Counted from the first letter of the stretch, positions 34,601 to 44,463 are shown. The stretch is 64,000 nt of DNA from Brevundimonas sp. G8 (GCF_902506205.1 NZ_LR732816.1:2802993-2866992); one strand, 5' to 3'. Translations and numbers: made by a program. Notes: generated by a model from the sequence alone, not told the origin.

Positions 34601-35746
34601 TCAGACGCGGTCGGCCCGTCCCCAGCGACGATACAGATTATAGCCCGACACCCCGACGCAGGCGACGGCGATCAGGGCCAGCACCCAGGCGACGGTGGCC
34701 GTGTCGCTGCTGTTCGACACCGACGCCCGTCGAAACGCCGCCATGGCGACGCCCAGCGACAGCATGCCCAGGCCGCCCATGATCAGGAAGGTGGCCGTCT
34801 CGCCCCAGCCGGGGCGTTTGGCGGCCCTGGCGCGGGCGACGACTTCGCGCGTGGTCAGCGTCTGTTCGACGGGCGCCGCATTCGGTTCGGAGGTCAGTGA
34901 GGCTTCACCATCGACGGGCGCAACGGCGTCCGGTTCCGAAAGGCCCGGCGCGGTCAGGACGACGCTGGTTTTCTCGGGGCCGGAAAACTCTGTCGTGGGG
35001 GCGGTGGGCTGAGCTTCCAGCGGCGCCTGTAGGTCATTGGCGACGACGATCGGCGCCTGGGTCGATACGACTTCCGATTGGCCCATCAGCGGGGCGATGT
35101 CTGCGACAGGGCCGACGACCGTGGCGGGATAGATGGACTGGGGTTGGGGCGCAGCCGACGCGGCGGTCTCGTCATGGGCAGGGAAGGGGGCGATGGCCTC
35201 GTCCAGCGCACCCTCGACGGCGGCCAGGGTCGGTTGTGGCGTCTCGAATGGAGACGGCAGGGGGGCGGCCAGCAGGTCCGCCAGGGTCACGGGCGCGCCG
35301 GGCGCAGCATTGAACAGCGCATGTTCGGCCGAGCGTCGGCGTGTCGGCTTTTCGGCGGCGGCCTCGTCCGCCCATTCGGACAGGGCGAAGGCGGCCTGGC
35401 GGGCGGCGCCGGCGTTCAACTGCTCGACCACGTCGGACGAAGCGAACCGATTGGCGCCGATGGAGAAGGCGAAACTGGCCAGGGCGTCGAACTGGTGCTG
35501 GTTGAGGGGAACGCGGACATGATCGGTCACGGCCTTCACGATCGGGATCAGGTCGTATTGCATCAGCAGTTCGGCGTCCGCTTCGGACACCGTGGCGCCC
35601 TCGCGGGCCGAATGGGTGTGGCCGTAGCCGATGACCCAGCGGCCGTCGCTGCGCTGCATGGCGCGAGGACGGAAGCCTTCGAAGCTCTTGATCAGCAGGA
35701 CACCCTCGCGGGACACCTTGCTTGGTTTGGGGAGGACGTCAGACAC
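34601..35746 (-). CDS. GH24-type lysozyme with linker and C-terminal membrane segments
   Basis: A 381-residue protein. The N-terminal 140 residues are a phage-type lysozyme: LIKSFEGFRPRAM with the catalytic Glu, GRWVIGYGHTHSA, and LNQHQFDALASFAFSIGANRFASS. A long low-complexity Pro/Ala/Glu linker follows. The protein ends with two hydrophobic segments (FLIMGGLGMLSLGVAMAAF and VAWVLALIAVACVGVSGY). The domain would therefore be tethered to the inner membrane. No signal peptide is seen. GTG 35746 gives the family-like N-terminus SDVLPKPSKVSREGV. Its role may be peptidoglycan remodelling rather than lysis. Confidence 0.82.
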   Translation of the reverse strand: MSDVLPKPSKVSREGVLLIKSFEGFRPRAMQRSDGRWVIGYGHTHSAREGATVSEADAELLMQYDLIPIVKAVTDHVRVPLNQHQFDALASFAFSIGANRFASSDVVEQLNAGAARQAAFALSEWADEAAAEKPTRRRSAEHALFNAAPGAPVTLADLLAAPLPSPFETPQPTLAAVEGALDEAIAPFPAHDETAASAAPQPQSIYPATVVGPVADIAPLMGQSEVVSTQAPIVVANDLQAPLEAQPTAPTTEFSGPEKTSVVLTAPGLSEPDAVAPVDGEASLTSEPNAAPVEQTLTTREVVARARAAKRPGWGETATFLIMGGLGMLSLGVAMAAFRRASVSNSSDTATVAWVLALIAVACVGVSGYNLYRRWGRADRV

Positions 35747-35825
35747 AGTTGACCCAATTGGAAACAGGCGCGCGGCGCTCGCACGATCATCAGCAAGGCC
35801 CGCGCCGGATCGGCGTGGATGATGT

Positions 35826-37244
35826 CTAGAGCAGCACCAGTGTGGCCAGACCAAGGAAGATCAGGAAGCCGAAGAAGTCGGTCGTCGCCGTGACAAACAC
35901 GGCGGACGAGACAGCGGGGTCGAACTTCAGCTTGGACAGGGTCAGGGGCGTCAGGACGCCGATAGAGGCGGCGATCAGCAGGTTCAGGATCATGGCCGCG
36001 CCAATGACCAGGCCGATCTTCCAGTCTTCGTCGCGGAACCAGAAACCGGCTGCGATGCCGATCAGGGGCGCCAGGATCAGACCGTTGGCCAGGCCCACCA
36101 TCATCTCGCGCCAGAAGGTGCGGGGGGCGTTGGAGCTGTTCAGTTCGCGCGTCGCCAGGGCACGCACGGTCACGGTCAGGGCCTGGGTGCCCGCGTTGCC
36201 GCCGATGGCCGAGACGATGGGCATGAGGACGGCCAGGGCGACGATCTGCTGGATCGTGCCTTCGAACAGGCCGATGACGCTGGCGCCCAGGGCCGCCGTC
36301 GCCAGGTTGATCGCCAACCACGGCACTCGGCCGCGCACGATCTCGGACACGGACGAACCGCGATCCTCGTCGGAAACACCGGCCAGACGCAGGATGTCCT
36401 CGCGGTTCTCTTCCTGAATGATGTTGACGATGTCATCGACGGTGATCTGACCCACCAGACGGCCGGCCGCGTCCACGACGGGCGCCGAGATCAGGTGGTA
36501 TTTCTCGAAGATGTAGGCGACTTCTTCCTGGTCCTGGCCGACGTCGATGACGTTGATCGGCTCCATCAGCTCGGTCAGGGCGGTGCTGCGCGCGGCGCGC
36601 AACAGACCGCTGATCGGCACGCCGCCGACGGGGCGGTTGACCGGATCGACCACATAGATGTCGAAGAAGAGCTCCGGCAGGTCGTCGCCCTGTTTGCGGA
36701 TGTGGTCGATGGTGTCGCCCACGCTCCAGAACTGGGGGGCGGCCATCACCTCGCGCTGCATCAGGCGGCCGGCGGACTCCTCGTCATAGCCCAGGCTGCT
36801 CTCGATCGCGGCGCGGTCGACCTCGGGCATGGCGGCCAGGACGCGTTCGCGCTGGTCGTCTTCCAGGTCCTCCACCACGGCGGCGGCGTCGTCGGAATCC
36901 AGTTCCTGAAGCGCCACGGCCAGGGTGCCGTGCGGCACGCGCTCCAGCACCTCCTCGCGAATGTTGTCGTCCAACTCGGGCAGGGTCTCGGCCAGCAGTT
37001 CCGGCGGCAGCCACAGCACCACGACGGCGCGGTGTTCCGCCGTCAGAAAGCCCATCAGGTCGGCGACATCGGCCGGGTGCAGATCTTCCAGCAGCGACCG
37101 CAGTCGCACCCCATCGCCGTCGTCGGCGGCGTCCACGACTTTCTCGACGAATTGAGGGGTGAGGACATAGTCCTCGTCCAGGGCGGCGTGGTCTTCGTTA
37201 TCAGGCGCTTCGGCTGGAGCGAAGGCGGAGTCCGTGGTGTTCAC
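35826..37244 (-). CDS. mgtE: Magnesium transporter MgtE
   Basis: A 472-residue MgtE Mg2+ channel of the inner membrane. The N-terminal superhelical domain (EDLHPADVADLMGFL) is followed by two CBS domains (VGDTIDHIRKQGDDLPELFFDIYVVD, then ISAPVVDAAGRLVGQITVDDIV). Five membrane helices follow, with the pore motif MPIVSAIGGNAGTQALTVTVRALA. The CBS part gates the pore by sensing cytosolic Mg2+. It stands alone on this strand. Confidence 0.95.
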   Translation of the reverse strand: MNTTDSAFAPAEAPDNEDHAALDEDYVLTPQFVEKVVDAADDGDGVRLRSLLEDLHPADVADLMGFLTAEHRAVVVLWLPPELLAETLPELDDNIREEVLERVPHGTLAVALQELDSDDAAAVVEDLEDDQRERVLAAMPEVDRAAIESSLGYDEESAGRLMQREVMAAPQFWSVGDTIDHIRKQGDDLPELFFDIYVVDPVNRPVGGVPISGLLRAARSTALTELMEPINVIDVGQDQEEVAYIFEKYHLISAPVVDAAGRLVGQITVDDIVNIIQEENREDILRLAGVSDEDRGSSVSEIVRGRVPWLAINLATAALGASVIGLFEGTIQQIVALAVLMPIVSAIGGNAGTQALTVTVRALATRELNSSNAPRTFWREMMVGLANGLILAPLIGIAAGFWFRDEDWKIGLVIGAAMILNLLIAASIGVLTPLTLSKLKFDPAVSSAVFVTATTDFFGFLIFLGLATLVLL

Positions 37245-37306
37245 GTGGTCGCCTCCCTTGGTATGTCCAGCCGTAGTTAGCCGATGAATCGCCCTGTTTA
37301 GCCAGA

Positions 37307-37391
37307 TGGTGCGGTCGAGAAGACTCGAACTTCCACGGGTTGCCCCACAGCGACCTCAACGCTGCGCGTCTACCAATTCCGCCACGACCGC
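37307..37391 (-). tRNA. tRNA-Leu (anticodon GAG)
   Basis: An 85-base class II tRNA. The acceptor GCGGUCG pairs with CGACCGC, with discriminator A and encoded CCA. The loop GUUGAGGUC gives anticodon GAG. Confidence 0.96.
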
Positions 37392-37478
37392 TCGCATCGG
37401 AGCGGCGGCGAATAGACGAAGCCGCCGGAAAAGGAAAGCGGGAATTGAACGGTTCGTGGAGAGTAGCGAATGCGAGCC

Positions 37479-37730
37479 TCAGGCGGACCCGGCCATGAAG
37501 TCATAGACGTCGGCCTGGCGGGTGACGGTGATGGCGATTCGGTCGTCGCGGATCTCGATCTCGCCGCGCGCCACGGGATAGTTGTTGGCCAGAATCCAGA
37601 CTTCGTCGCCCTCTGCGGCGTCCAGAGGAATCACCGCGCCACGGCCCATGCGCAGCAGTTGCGACATCGGCAGCACCGATCGACCCAGAACCACGGAGAT
37701 TTCGACATCGACGGCGTTGATTTGAGTCAC
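37479..37730 (-). CDS. Short FliN/SpoA-domain flagellar switch protein
   Basis: An 83-residue protein that is essentially one SpoA (FliN C-terminal) domain: VDVEISVVLGRSVLPMSQLLRMGRGAVIPLD, then VWILANNYPVARGEIEI. FliN forms the C-ring with FliM and controls rotation. It is shorter than usual FliN proteins (110-140 residues), lacking the N-terminal extension, and may be a second copy. GTG 37730 was chosen because the upstream codons are not family-like. Confidence 0.82.
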   Translation of the reverse strand: MTQINAVDVEISVVLGRSVLPMSQLLRMGRGAVIPLDAAEGDEVWILANNYPVARGEIEIRDDRIAITVTRQADVYDFMAGSA

Positions 37731-37796
37731 GGAAAGCTCTCGTTCACTGAAAGGCCGTCCCTTGCGGAAACGCCTTAGGGTGCACATTGAAGCGTC

Positions 37797-38513
37797 ATGC
37801 TTGCTGAGCCGTTAAGCCCGTCCCTTCAGAAACTGCGTCTCGACGACGGGCGACCCGTCGAATGGGCCGTGTCGAAGGGCTATGTCGACTATGCCGCCGC
37901 CGAGGCCTTTATGGAGGCGCGCGTCGCCGCCATCGCGGCCGGGGAGGCGCAGGAGATGGTGTGGCTGCTGGAACATCCGCCGCTCTACACAGCCGGTGTC
38001 TCGGCCAAGGACGAGGATTTGCTGGATGCGGGTCGGTTCCCGGTGCACCGGACGGGGCGGGGCGGGCAGTTCACCTATCATGGGCCCGGCCAGCGCGTGG
38101 CCTATGTGATGCTGGACCTGAACCGACGCGGCAAGGACGTGCGGTGTTTCGTGCGCGGGCTGGAGTTGTGGCTGATCGGCGCCCTGGACCAGTTCGGCGT
38201 CGAGGCGGACATCCGGCCGGGACGCGTCGGCGTGTGGGTCGAGCGCAAGGGACCGGGCTGGTCGCGCGAGGACAAGATCGCCGCCATCGGCGTCAAGGTC
38301 CGCAAATGGGTCAGCTTTCACGGCATCAGCCTGAACGTCGAGCCAGACCTGGACCATTTCGGCGGCATCGTGCCCTGCGGCATTCAGGAACACGGCGTCA
38401 CCAGCCTGGTCGATCTGGGCGTGCTGGCGACGATGGATGAGGCGGACAAGGCCCTGAGACGCAGCTTCGGCCGGATCTTCGGCGCGGCGGTCGAGGCTGA
38501 CGCGCCGTTCTGA
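37797..38513 (+). CDS. lipB: Octanoyl-ACP:protein N-octanoyltransferase
   Basis: A 238-residue LipB that moves octanoate from acyl-carrier protein to lipoyl domains, the first step of lipoate assembly. [15 protein letters not shown] is the substrate-binding signature; [22 protein letters not shown] carries the catalytic Lys and [16 protein letters not shown] the catalytic Cys. LipA is not adjacent. The start is 66 bp from the divergent FliN-like gene. Confidence 0.96.
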   Translation: MLAEPLSPSLQKLRLDDGRPVEWAVSKGYVDYAAAEAFMEARVAAIAAGEAQEMVWLLEHPPLYTAGVSAKDEDLLDAGRFPVHRTGRGGQFTYHGPGQRVAYVMLDLNRRGKDVRCFVRGLELWLIGALDQFGVEADIRPGRVGVWVERKGPGWSREDKIAAIGVKVRKWVSFHGISLNVEPDLDHFGGIVPCGIQEHGVTSLVDLGVLATMDEADKALRRSFGRIFGAAVEADAPF

Positions 38514-38641
38514 GCGCGCCGCATCGCCGCAGGTCGTGTGACAATCGGGCGAAATCCTGTCCGCCGGGGTTGGCAAGCGCGTGACGCATGAGGTTTAACC
38601 TTCATCACGAGCTTGAAAATCAAAGGCCGCAGGAAACCTCC

Positions 38642-40126
38642 ATGAACCGCATGATCGCCGCCGCATCGGCCGCCGTCCTGTCGCTGACCGTCGCCGCCGG
38701 CGCCGCAGTCGCACAGGATTTTCGCGCCCTGGCGCAACAGGACCTTCAGACCGCGCATGACGCACTCGCGGCCAACCACCCCGCCGCCGTCATCCCCGGC
38801 GCGCCCAGCGAAGCTTTCCGCACCTGGATCGACGCCGGCCTGGCCGATGCGCAAGGCAAGGTTGGTCGCGTCAACAGCGGTGACAGCCACGCCTATCTGA
38901 TGCGCTATTACGCCAACGGTTTCCGCGATTCGAACATCGCGATCCGCCCGACCTACGAGGGCCTCGGCCCGTTCTTCGCGACCAGCTGGCCTGGCGTCGC
39001 CACGGCGTGGCGCAATGGCGAATATGTCGTCTCCTATGTGAAGCCGGGCGTGCGCAACGTGCCGCCGGTCGGTGCGGCTCTGGTCAAGTGCGGCGACAAG
39101 ACCGCCGCTCAATTGGCAGAAGAGCGGCTGGACCGTTGGGAAGGCGATCTGACGACCGAGGCCGGTCGCGTTCGTACCGCTCCCTATCTGCTGTGGAACC
39201 GCAACAACCCCTTCACCGGCGGCGTGCCCTCGCTGTGCACCTTCAAGGTCGGCCGCCGCGACCGTGACTTCCAGATGCAGCCCCAGCCGGCCGACGCCGC
39301 CAGCCTGGAAGCCGCCTATCGCGCCACCGTCTATACGCCCGGCGCCAATCCGCTGTCGGTCGAGACGGTCGACGGTCGTCCCTGGATCAACGTCCATACC
39401 CTGGCGGACGACGCTGGATGGGACGCCTTCTTCGCCGCAGCCGAGGGGCAGTTGCCCGCCATTCGCGGCGCGCAAGGACTGGTCATCGATCTGCGCGGCG
39501 CCAACGGCGCATCGCTGAACGCCACGGGCAAGGGCTACGGCCTGGCAAACCGTATCTGGACGCCGGAGTTCACCGTCAGCCGCCAGCCCGAAGCCGGCTC
39601 GATCACCTATCGCGCCACGACGGCCAACCGTCAGTGGTTCGCCGACACCCTGGCCCGGATGCAGGCCGATCCGCGCTTCGTCGCTGAGTCCGGCCCGGTG
39701 ATCGAACAGACGCAGGCCATCGTGGCCGCCTTCGATTCGGCGCTGGCGGCCAACCAGCCGACCTTCACCATGCCGGGCCGCGCGTCGGTGCCGGATACGG
39801 GTGCGGCCAACCCTGTCACAGGGCAGGTGGTGGTTCTGGTCGATAGCGGCTGCACCAGCGGCTGCCTGGATACGCTGGACCTTCTGACCCGTCTGCCGAA
39901 CGTGCGCCTGGCCGGATCGGTCACGGCCGAGGATTCGATCTTCATTGAGCCCACCGTGCTGCGCCTGCCGTCGAACTATGCCGAGCTGAGCTATGGCCAC
40001 AAGGCCTGGACCACGCGTCAGCGCGGCAATGACGCGCCCTTCACCCCGGCGCAGGGCCTCGCCTACACCGGCGCGGCGACCGACGAGACCGCCGTGCGCG
40101 CCTGGGTCGGCACGCTGTTCCAATAA
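38642..40126 (+). CDS. Secreted S41-like peptidase
   Basis: A 494-residue exported protein with a signal peptide (MNRMIAAASAAVLSLTVAAGAAVAQ). The C-terminal half resembles the S41/tail-specific protease core: GLVIDLRGANG, then QVVVLVDSGCTSGCLDTLDLL. In the usual enzymes the nucleophile lies in a TxSA(A/S)E motif; here Ser between two Cys (CTSGC) occupies it, which is atypical. ATG 38642 follows AGGAAACCTCC. Substrate unknown. It may be an active protease with a variant site or a non-catalytic relative. Confidence 0.78.
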   Translation: MNRMIAAASAAVLSLTVAAGAAVAQDFRALAQQDLQTAHDALAANHPAAVIPGAPSEAFRTWIDAGLADAQGKVGRVNSGDSHAYLMRYYANGFRDSNIAIRPTYEGLGPFFATSWPGVATAWRNGEYVVSYVKPGVRNVPPVGAALVKCGDKTAAQLAEERLDRWEGDLTTEAGRVRTAPYLLWNRNNPFTGGVPSLCTFKVGRRDRDFQMQPQPADAASLEAAYRATVYTPGANPLSVETVDGRPWINVHTLADDAGWDAFFAAAEGQLPAIRGAQGLVIDLRGANGASLNATGKGYGLANRIWTPEFTVSRQPEAGSITYRATTANRQWFADTLARMQADPRFVAESGPVIEQTQAIVAAFDSALAANQPTFTMPGRASVPDTGAANPVTGQVVVLVDSGCTSGCLDTLDLLTRLPNVRLAGSVTAEDSIFIEPTVLRLPSNYAELSYGHKAWTTRQRGNDAPFTPAQGLAYTGAATDETAVRAWVGTLFQ

Positions 40127-40201
40127 GATATCTTTACGTCTGATGGATCGAGGGGCGGGCAGGGGGTGGAACCCCGGCCCGCCCCTTCCCATTTGCAGAC
40201 C

Positions 40202-40696
40202 ATGACCGATTTCGCCCAAACACACGAAAGCCTGCGTTCGCCGTCGGGCTTCGACCTGACGCCGCCCGACGACGCCGAACGCGCGCGTCTGGAAGCCGAC
40301 CTTAGCCCCGAGGAGAAACGCGTCCTGCTGTCGCACGGCACCGAGGCGCCCTTCTGCGGCACTCTGCTGGGCGAGAAGCGGGCAGGGGTCTTCTGCTGCC
40401 GCGAATGCGGCCTGCCGCTGTTCAAGAGCGGCACCAAGTTCGAGAGCGGCACCGGGTGGCCCAGCTTCACCAAGCCGGTGGACGAGAGCCACGTCCACGA
40501 GATCCGCGACACCAGCTACGGCATGATCCGCATCGAGACCCAGTGCGCGCGCTGCGGTAGCCACCAGGGCCACGTCTTCCCCGACGGCCCGCCGCCGACT
40601 GGAAATCGCTATTGCATCAACTCGGTCGCCCTTAGTTTCGTGGCGGAGGGTGAGGCTCTTCCCGACCCATTGCACCGTGGCGACGGCGTCGCCTGA
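40202..40696 (+). CDS. msrB: Peptide-methionine (R)-S-oxide reductase
   Basis: A 164-residue MsrB that repairs methionine-R-sulfoxide. [29 protein letters not shown] and the second CxxC ([12 protein letters not shown]) bind zinc; [10 protein letters not shown] and [10 protein letters not shown] with the catalytic Cys complete the family pattern. Only the B domain is present. ATG 40202 fits the family N-terminus. No thioredoxin gene is adjacent. Confidence 0.96.
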   Translation: MTDFAQTHESLRSPSGFDLTPPDDAERARLEADLSPEEKRVLLSHGTEAPFCGTLLGEKRAGVFCCRECGLPLFKSGTKFESGTGWPSFTKPVDESHVHEIRDTSYGMIRIETQCARCGSHQGHVFPDGPPPTGNRYCINSVALSFVAEGEALPDPLHRGDGVA

Positions 40697-40744
40697 CCTT
40701 GGCCTTAATCGCTGTGCTAGGATAATGTTGAACGGAGGTGGCCT

Positions 40745-41332
40745 ATGCTGATCGCAAGTCTCTTGGCGGGTGTGGCTCTGGCTGGGCCAGTGGGCGATCC
40801 TGACGGTGTTGTCACGACCGCGCCGACTAACGCTCCGACCTTGGCGCAAGCCATGGCCACCGCTCCTGAAGCATCCCTAACAGCTCCGACAGCCCAGGAC
40901 GCCGCTCCGCACGGCCTGACCACCGAACAGCAAATTCAGAACTGGATCAGCTCGCGTACGCCGGGCGCCAGCTTCGACGAAGGCGCCGGGGCCGGTCCGC
41001 CGGTTGAGCGCAAGATGCACGGCATGGTCGAGGCGGGAATCGGGACCGGCGGCTATCGCAGCTATGGCGCTGCCGTCTCCCTGCCTGTCGGAGAGAATGG
41101 CCGTCTGGACCTGGCGTATCGTGAGGGCCGCAACGAGCCCTGGGGCTATGGTTACGGCGGCTATGGGCTGCGTGGACCGGGCTTCTATTCGCCCTATGGC
41201 GGCGGATTACGCGGTCGGGGCTATGGCGCCGACACCACCACAAAGTCTCTGTCCATGGGCTTCAGTTGGAAAAAGGACGGCGACGCGGACGAGCGTGATC
41301 CGTATCGCCGAGGGCTGTACGGCTACGACTGA
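40745..41332 (+). CDS. Secreted Gly/Tyr-rich hypothetical protein
   Basis: A 195-residue protein starting at ATG 40745 with a preceding GGAGG. A signal peptide (MLIASLLAGVALAGP) is followed by a Thr/Ala/Pro-rich linker. A central region (GMVEAGIGTGGYRSYGAAVSLPVG, then GRLDLAYREGR) resembles part of an outer-membrane beta-barrel or porin-like repeat. A Gly/Tyr-rich stretch ends the protein. No family recognised. Confidence 0.72.
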   Translation: MLIASLLAGVALAGPVGDPDGVVTTAPTNAPTLAQAMATAPEASLTAPTAQDAAPHGLTTEQQIQNWISSRTPGASFDEGAGAGPPVERKMHGMVEAGIGTGGYRSYGAAVSLPVGENGRLDLAYREGRNEPWGYGYGGYGLRGPGFYSPYGGGLRGRGYGADTTTKSLSMGFSWKKDGDADERDPYRRGLYGYD

Positions 41333-41359
41333 CCGCCTCTGAGGCTAAGGCTGAACTCA

Positions 41360-41387
41360 AAAAGGCCCGGCGAAAGCCGGGCCTTTT
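41360..41387. terminator. Bidirectional intrinsic terminator
   Basis: A perfect 12-bp stem AAAAGGCCCGGC closing on a GAAA loop with TTTT at its 3' side. It lies between the secreted protein gene and the minus-strand tRNA-Thr and could serve both. Confidence 0.88.
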
Positions 41388-41398
41388 CAGTTCTCAGA

Positions 41399-41473
<75 letters not shown>

Positions 41474-41583
41474 CCCGACTGAGGAAGCGGCCGTATAGCC
41501 AAACCCTTCCGGGGAGGGAAGCGCCTTTTTGATCCTCCGAAAGAAAGTTTGGACATGGCCCGTTATCACGGCATCATCCGGCC

Positions 41584-41781
41584 ATGACTCATCCTCCGCA
41601 TGACGCCGATACGCCTGCCGCCGCCGCTGCGGCGACGCCGCCCGTCGAATCGGGGCCGGAGTTCGAGATCGCACGCGCCAAGGCCGAGAAGGCGATCCGG
41701 CTGGCCTCGGCCCTGCGCGCCAACCTGCGTCGTCGCAAGGCCCCGGCGCGGACGCCGGCTGCGCCGCGCGACAGCAACTGA
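41584..41781 (+). CDS. Small hypothetical protein
   Basis: A 65-residue frame, Ala/Pro/Arg-rich, with a helical middle EFEIARAKAEKAIRLASALRANLRRR. No recognised family and only a weak ribosome-binding site, but the helix looks protein-like and it lies just before murA in the same direction. Confidence 0.45.
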   Translation: MTHPPHDADTPAAAAAATPPVESGPEFEIARAKAEKAIRLASALRANLRRRKAPARTPAAPRDSN

Positions 41782-41897
41782 CGCCTCGCAACTGAAAGTC
41801 ATCGGCTCGCGACGTCGCAGCCCTTTGGCAAGTGTACAACGGCTTGCTAGAGAACCATCCCCCCGAGGCGTTTCCTTCGGGCGCGCTTAAGGACGTC

Positions 41898-43187
41898 ATG
41901 GACAGCATCGCCATTCAGGGCGGCGCCCAGCTTTTCGGGGACATTCCCGTCAGCGGCGCCAAGAACTCCGCCATCAAGCTGATGGCCGCCTCGATCCTGA
42001 CGGATCAGCCCTTGCTGCTGACCAATATGCCGCGCCTGGCGGACACACGGTTCCTGGGCCAACTGCTGCGCCAGTTCGGCATCGAGGTCACCGAGCGCGA
42101 CGGCGCGGATGGGCAGGAGAGCCTGTTCCACGCCAAGGATCTGACCTCGACCTTCGCCCCCTATGATCTGGTTCGTCAGATGCGGGCCTCGTTCAATGTG
42201 CTGGGACCCCTGCTGGCGCGCACCGGCGAGGCCAAGGTGTCTCTGCCTGGCGGCTGCACCATCGGTGCGCGTCCGGTGGACCTGCACCTCCAGGCGCTGA
42301 CCGCGCTGGGGGCCGAGATCGAGCTGGACGAGGGCTATGTCACCGCCCGCGCGCCCAAGGGGCTGCGTGGGGCCGAGATCGAGTTTCCGTTCGTTTCGGT
42401 CGGGGCGACCGAACACGCCCTGCTGGCCGCGGTCTTGGCGCAAGGGACGACAGTGCTACGCCGTGCCGCGCGCGAACCCGAGATCGGTGATCTGGCCCGC
42501 TGTCTGACCGCCATGGGCGCCAAGATCGAGGGCATCGACACCGACGTCCTGACCATCACCGGCGTCTCGTCGCTGAACGGTGCGAAATGGTCGGTCATTC
42601 CCGACCGGATCGAGATGGGCTCCTATGCCGTCGCCGCCGCCATGGCGGGCGGCGAGGTGCGCCTGACCAAGGCGCGGGCCGAGCTGATCGGCTCGCTGAC
42701 CGACAAGATGATCGAGGCTGGGGTCGAGGTATCGCCCACCGCCGACGGGGTGCTGATCAAGCGCGATCCGAAGCAGCGCCTGAAGGCCGTGGATGTGGAG
42801 ACGGCCATCTATCCCGGCTTCGCCACCGACTTGCAGGCCCAGTTCATGGCCCTGATGACGACGGCCGAGGGCGTCAGCACGGTGCGCGAGACCATTTTCG
42901 AGAACCGCTTTATGCACGTGCCGGAACTGGCGCGGCTGGGGGCGGACATCTCGGTCCATGCGGGCGAGGCGCACGTCAGCGGCGTGGAGGTGCTGCACGG
43001 CGCTCAGGTCATGGCGACGGACCTTCGGGCCTCGATGTGCCTGGTCATCGCGGGGTTGGTCGCCGAGGGTGAGACGACGGTCGGGCGCGTCTATCATCTG
43101 GATCGCGGTTTCGAGCGTTTGGAAGAAAAGCTCGGCGCGTGCGGAGCTGACATCCGACGGATAAAGGGAACAGGTGATGAGCACTGA
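41898..43187 (+). CDS. murA: UDP-N-acetylglucosamine 1-carboxyvinyltransferase
   Basis: A 429-residue MurA catalysing the first committed step of peptidoglycan synthesis in the cytoplasm. [21 protein letters not shown] is the N-terminal signature. [15 protein letters not shown] carries the catalytic, fosfomycin-reactive Cys. [19 protein letters not shown] and the closing [13 protein letters not shown] segment are typical. ATG 41898 gives the normal N-terminus. It starts an operon with DUF2948 and UPF0262 genes, overlapping the former by 11 bases. Confidence 0.97.
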   Translation: MDSIAIQGGAQLFGDIPVSGAKNSAIKLMAASILTDQPLLLTNMPRLADTRFLGQLLRQFGIEVTERDGADGQESLFHAKDLTSTFAPYDLVRQMRASFNVLGPLLARTGEAKVSLPGGCTIGARPVDLHLQALTALGAEIELDEGYVTARAPKGLRGAEIEFPFVSVGATEHALLAAVLAQGTTVLRRAAREPEIGDLARCLTAMGAKIEGIDTDVLTITGVSSLNGAKWSVIPDRIEMGSYAVAAAMAGGEVRLTKARAELIGSLTDKMIEAGVEVSPTADGVLIKRDPKQRLKAVDVETAIYPGFATDLQAQFMALMTTAEGVSTVRETIFENRFMHVPELARLGADISVHAGEAHVSGVEVLHGAQVMATDLRASMCLVIAGLVAEGETTVGRVYHLDRGFERLEEKLGACGADIRRIKGTGDEH

Positions 43188-43677
43188 GATCGACGGCGTC
43201 ATCACCGAACCCAAGGCGCCGGTCGAGCCGCTGCGCCTGCTGGCCGAGGACGCCGACGATCTTCAGATCATTTCCGCAGCGCTGCAGGACGCCATTCTGC
43301 GGCCGGTCGATATCGTGTGGGAGAAGAGTGCGCGCACGCTGACCATCGCCTTCAGCCGCTTCTGCTGGGAATGCGGCGGGACGCGGGTGATGTGCGCCAT
43401 GCAGTTCGGCGACGTGCTTGCGGTCAAGAGTCGTCGCCTGTCGCGTAACCCAGACGCCTCGCTGGAACTTCTGGCGCTCGATTTCATCCCGACTGAGACG
43501 CCCGGCGGCAAGGTCATCCTGATGTTCGCCGGCGGCGGGGATTTGCGGATCGATGTGGAATGCCTGGACGCCGTGGTCACCGACATTTCCGAGCGGTGGC
43601 CCGCGCGGGTCGCGCCGACCCACCTCGACGGCCCGGATTTGGACGCCCCCAAACGCGACGAAGGGAATGCGGCATGA
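43177..43677 (+). CDS. DUF2948 family protein
   Basis: A 166-residue protein of unknown function. [32 protein letters not shown] and FSRFCWE, then [21 protein letters not shown], match the DUF2948 family, which in alphaproteobacteria commonly follows murA and precedes hisD. hisD is missing here. It overlaps murA by 11 bases and UPF0262 by four (ATGA), so all three are translationally coupled. Confidence 0.9.
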   Translation: MSTEIDGVITEPKAPVEPLRLLAEDADDLQIISAALQDAILRPVDIVWEKSARTLTIAFSRFCWECGGTRVMCAMQFGDVLAVKSRRLSRNPDASLELLALDFIPTETPGGKVILMFAGGGDLRIDVECLDAVVTDISERWPARVAPTHLDGPDLDAPKRDEGNAA

Positions 43678-44141
43678 GAGGTCCCCACAAGCTGGCCTCG
43701 GTCGAGCTGGATGCGGTGACATTGCCCGCCGCGACGGCCGAGATCGAGCACGAGCGCCGGGTCGCCATTTTCGATCTGGTCGAGAAGAACAGTTTCGAGC
43801 CGGTCGGCGCGGAGGGCGGATCTTATAAGCTCAAGCTGTCGCTGCAGGACAACCGGCTGGTGTTCGACATCGACGGCGAGAACTTCAATCGCACCTACGC
43901 CATCAGCCTGACGCCGCTGAAGGGCGTGATCAAAGACTATCTGCTGATCTGCGACAGCTATTACGAGGCCCTCCGCGGCTCTTCGCCCAGCCAGATCGAA
44001 TCGGTCGACATGGGCCGGCGTGGCCTGCACAACGAGGGGGCCGATCAGCTGAAGACGCGGCTGGATGGCAAGATCGTCGTCGATCACGAGACAGCGCGAC
44101 GGCTGTTTACGCTGCTGTGTGCGCTCTACCGTCGCGGCTGA
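43674..44141 (+). CDS. UPF0262 family protein
   Basis: A 155-residue conserved alphaproteobacterial protein. RRVAIFDLVEKNSFEPVG, LSLQDNRLVFDI and FNRTYAISLTPLKGVIKDYLLICDSYYEALR are family signatures. Function is unknown. The start overlaps the DUF2948 stop by four bases. Confidence 0.93.
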   Translation: MRGPHKLASVELDAVTLPAATAEIEHERRVAIFDLVEKNSFEPVGAEGGSYKLKLSLQDNRLVFDIDGENFNRTYAISLTPLKGVIKDYLLICDSYYEALRGSSPSQIESVDMGRRGLHNEGADQLKTRLDGKIVVDHETARRLFTLLCALYRRG

Positions 44142-44244
44142 CCTCGACTATCTCTGCGTTTTCGGGCATTAGGCCCCTCCATTCCGCCCCTCGCGCCCGC
44201 CCGGCGTGGGGTCGAACGCATTTTAATCGGGCGTGAGAGGCCGC

Positions 44245-44463
44245 ATGGCTAAGGAAGAACTGCTCGAGTTTCCCGGCACCGTCAGCGAACTGCTGCCGAA
44301 CGCCACCTTCCGCGTGACGCTTGAGAACGACCACGAGATCATCGCCCACACGGCGGGCAAGATGCGCAAGAACCGCATCCGCGTGCTGGCCGGAGACAAG
44401 GTTCTGGTCGAAATGACCCCCTACGACCTGACCAAGGGTCGCATCACCTATCGCTTCAAGTAA
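44245..44463 (+). CDS. infA: Translation initiation factor IF-1
   Basis: A 72-residue IF-1, a single OB-fold that binds the ribosomal A site during initiation. [27 protein letters not shown], then [22 protein letters not shown], is nearly invariant. It stops one base before the GTG start of maf, so the two are probably coupled. Confidence 0.98.
   Translation: MAKEELLEFPGTVSELLPNATFRVTLENDHEIIAHTAGKMRKNRIRVLAGDKVLVEMTPYDLTKGRITYRFK

Noticed and set aside
40152-40185. Terminator after the S41-like gene
   Set aside because: A G+C stem exists, but it has a large imperfect loop and no T run; too weak to list as a feature.
38384-40849. Minus-strand open frame of 821 codons
   Set aside because: It lies antisense to lipB, the S41-like gene and msrB, which have clear motifs and start sites. 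Its composition is Arg/Gly/Ala-rich as expected for a shadow frame in high-G+C DNA.
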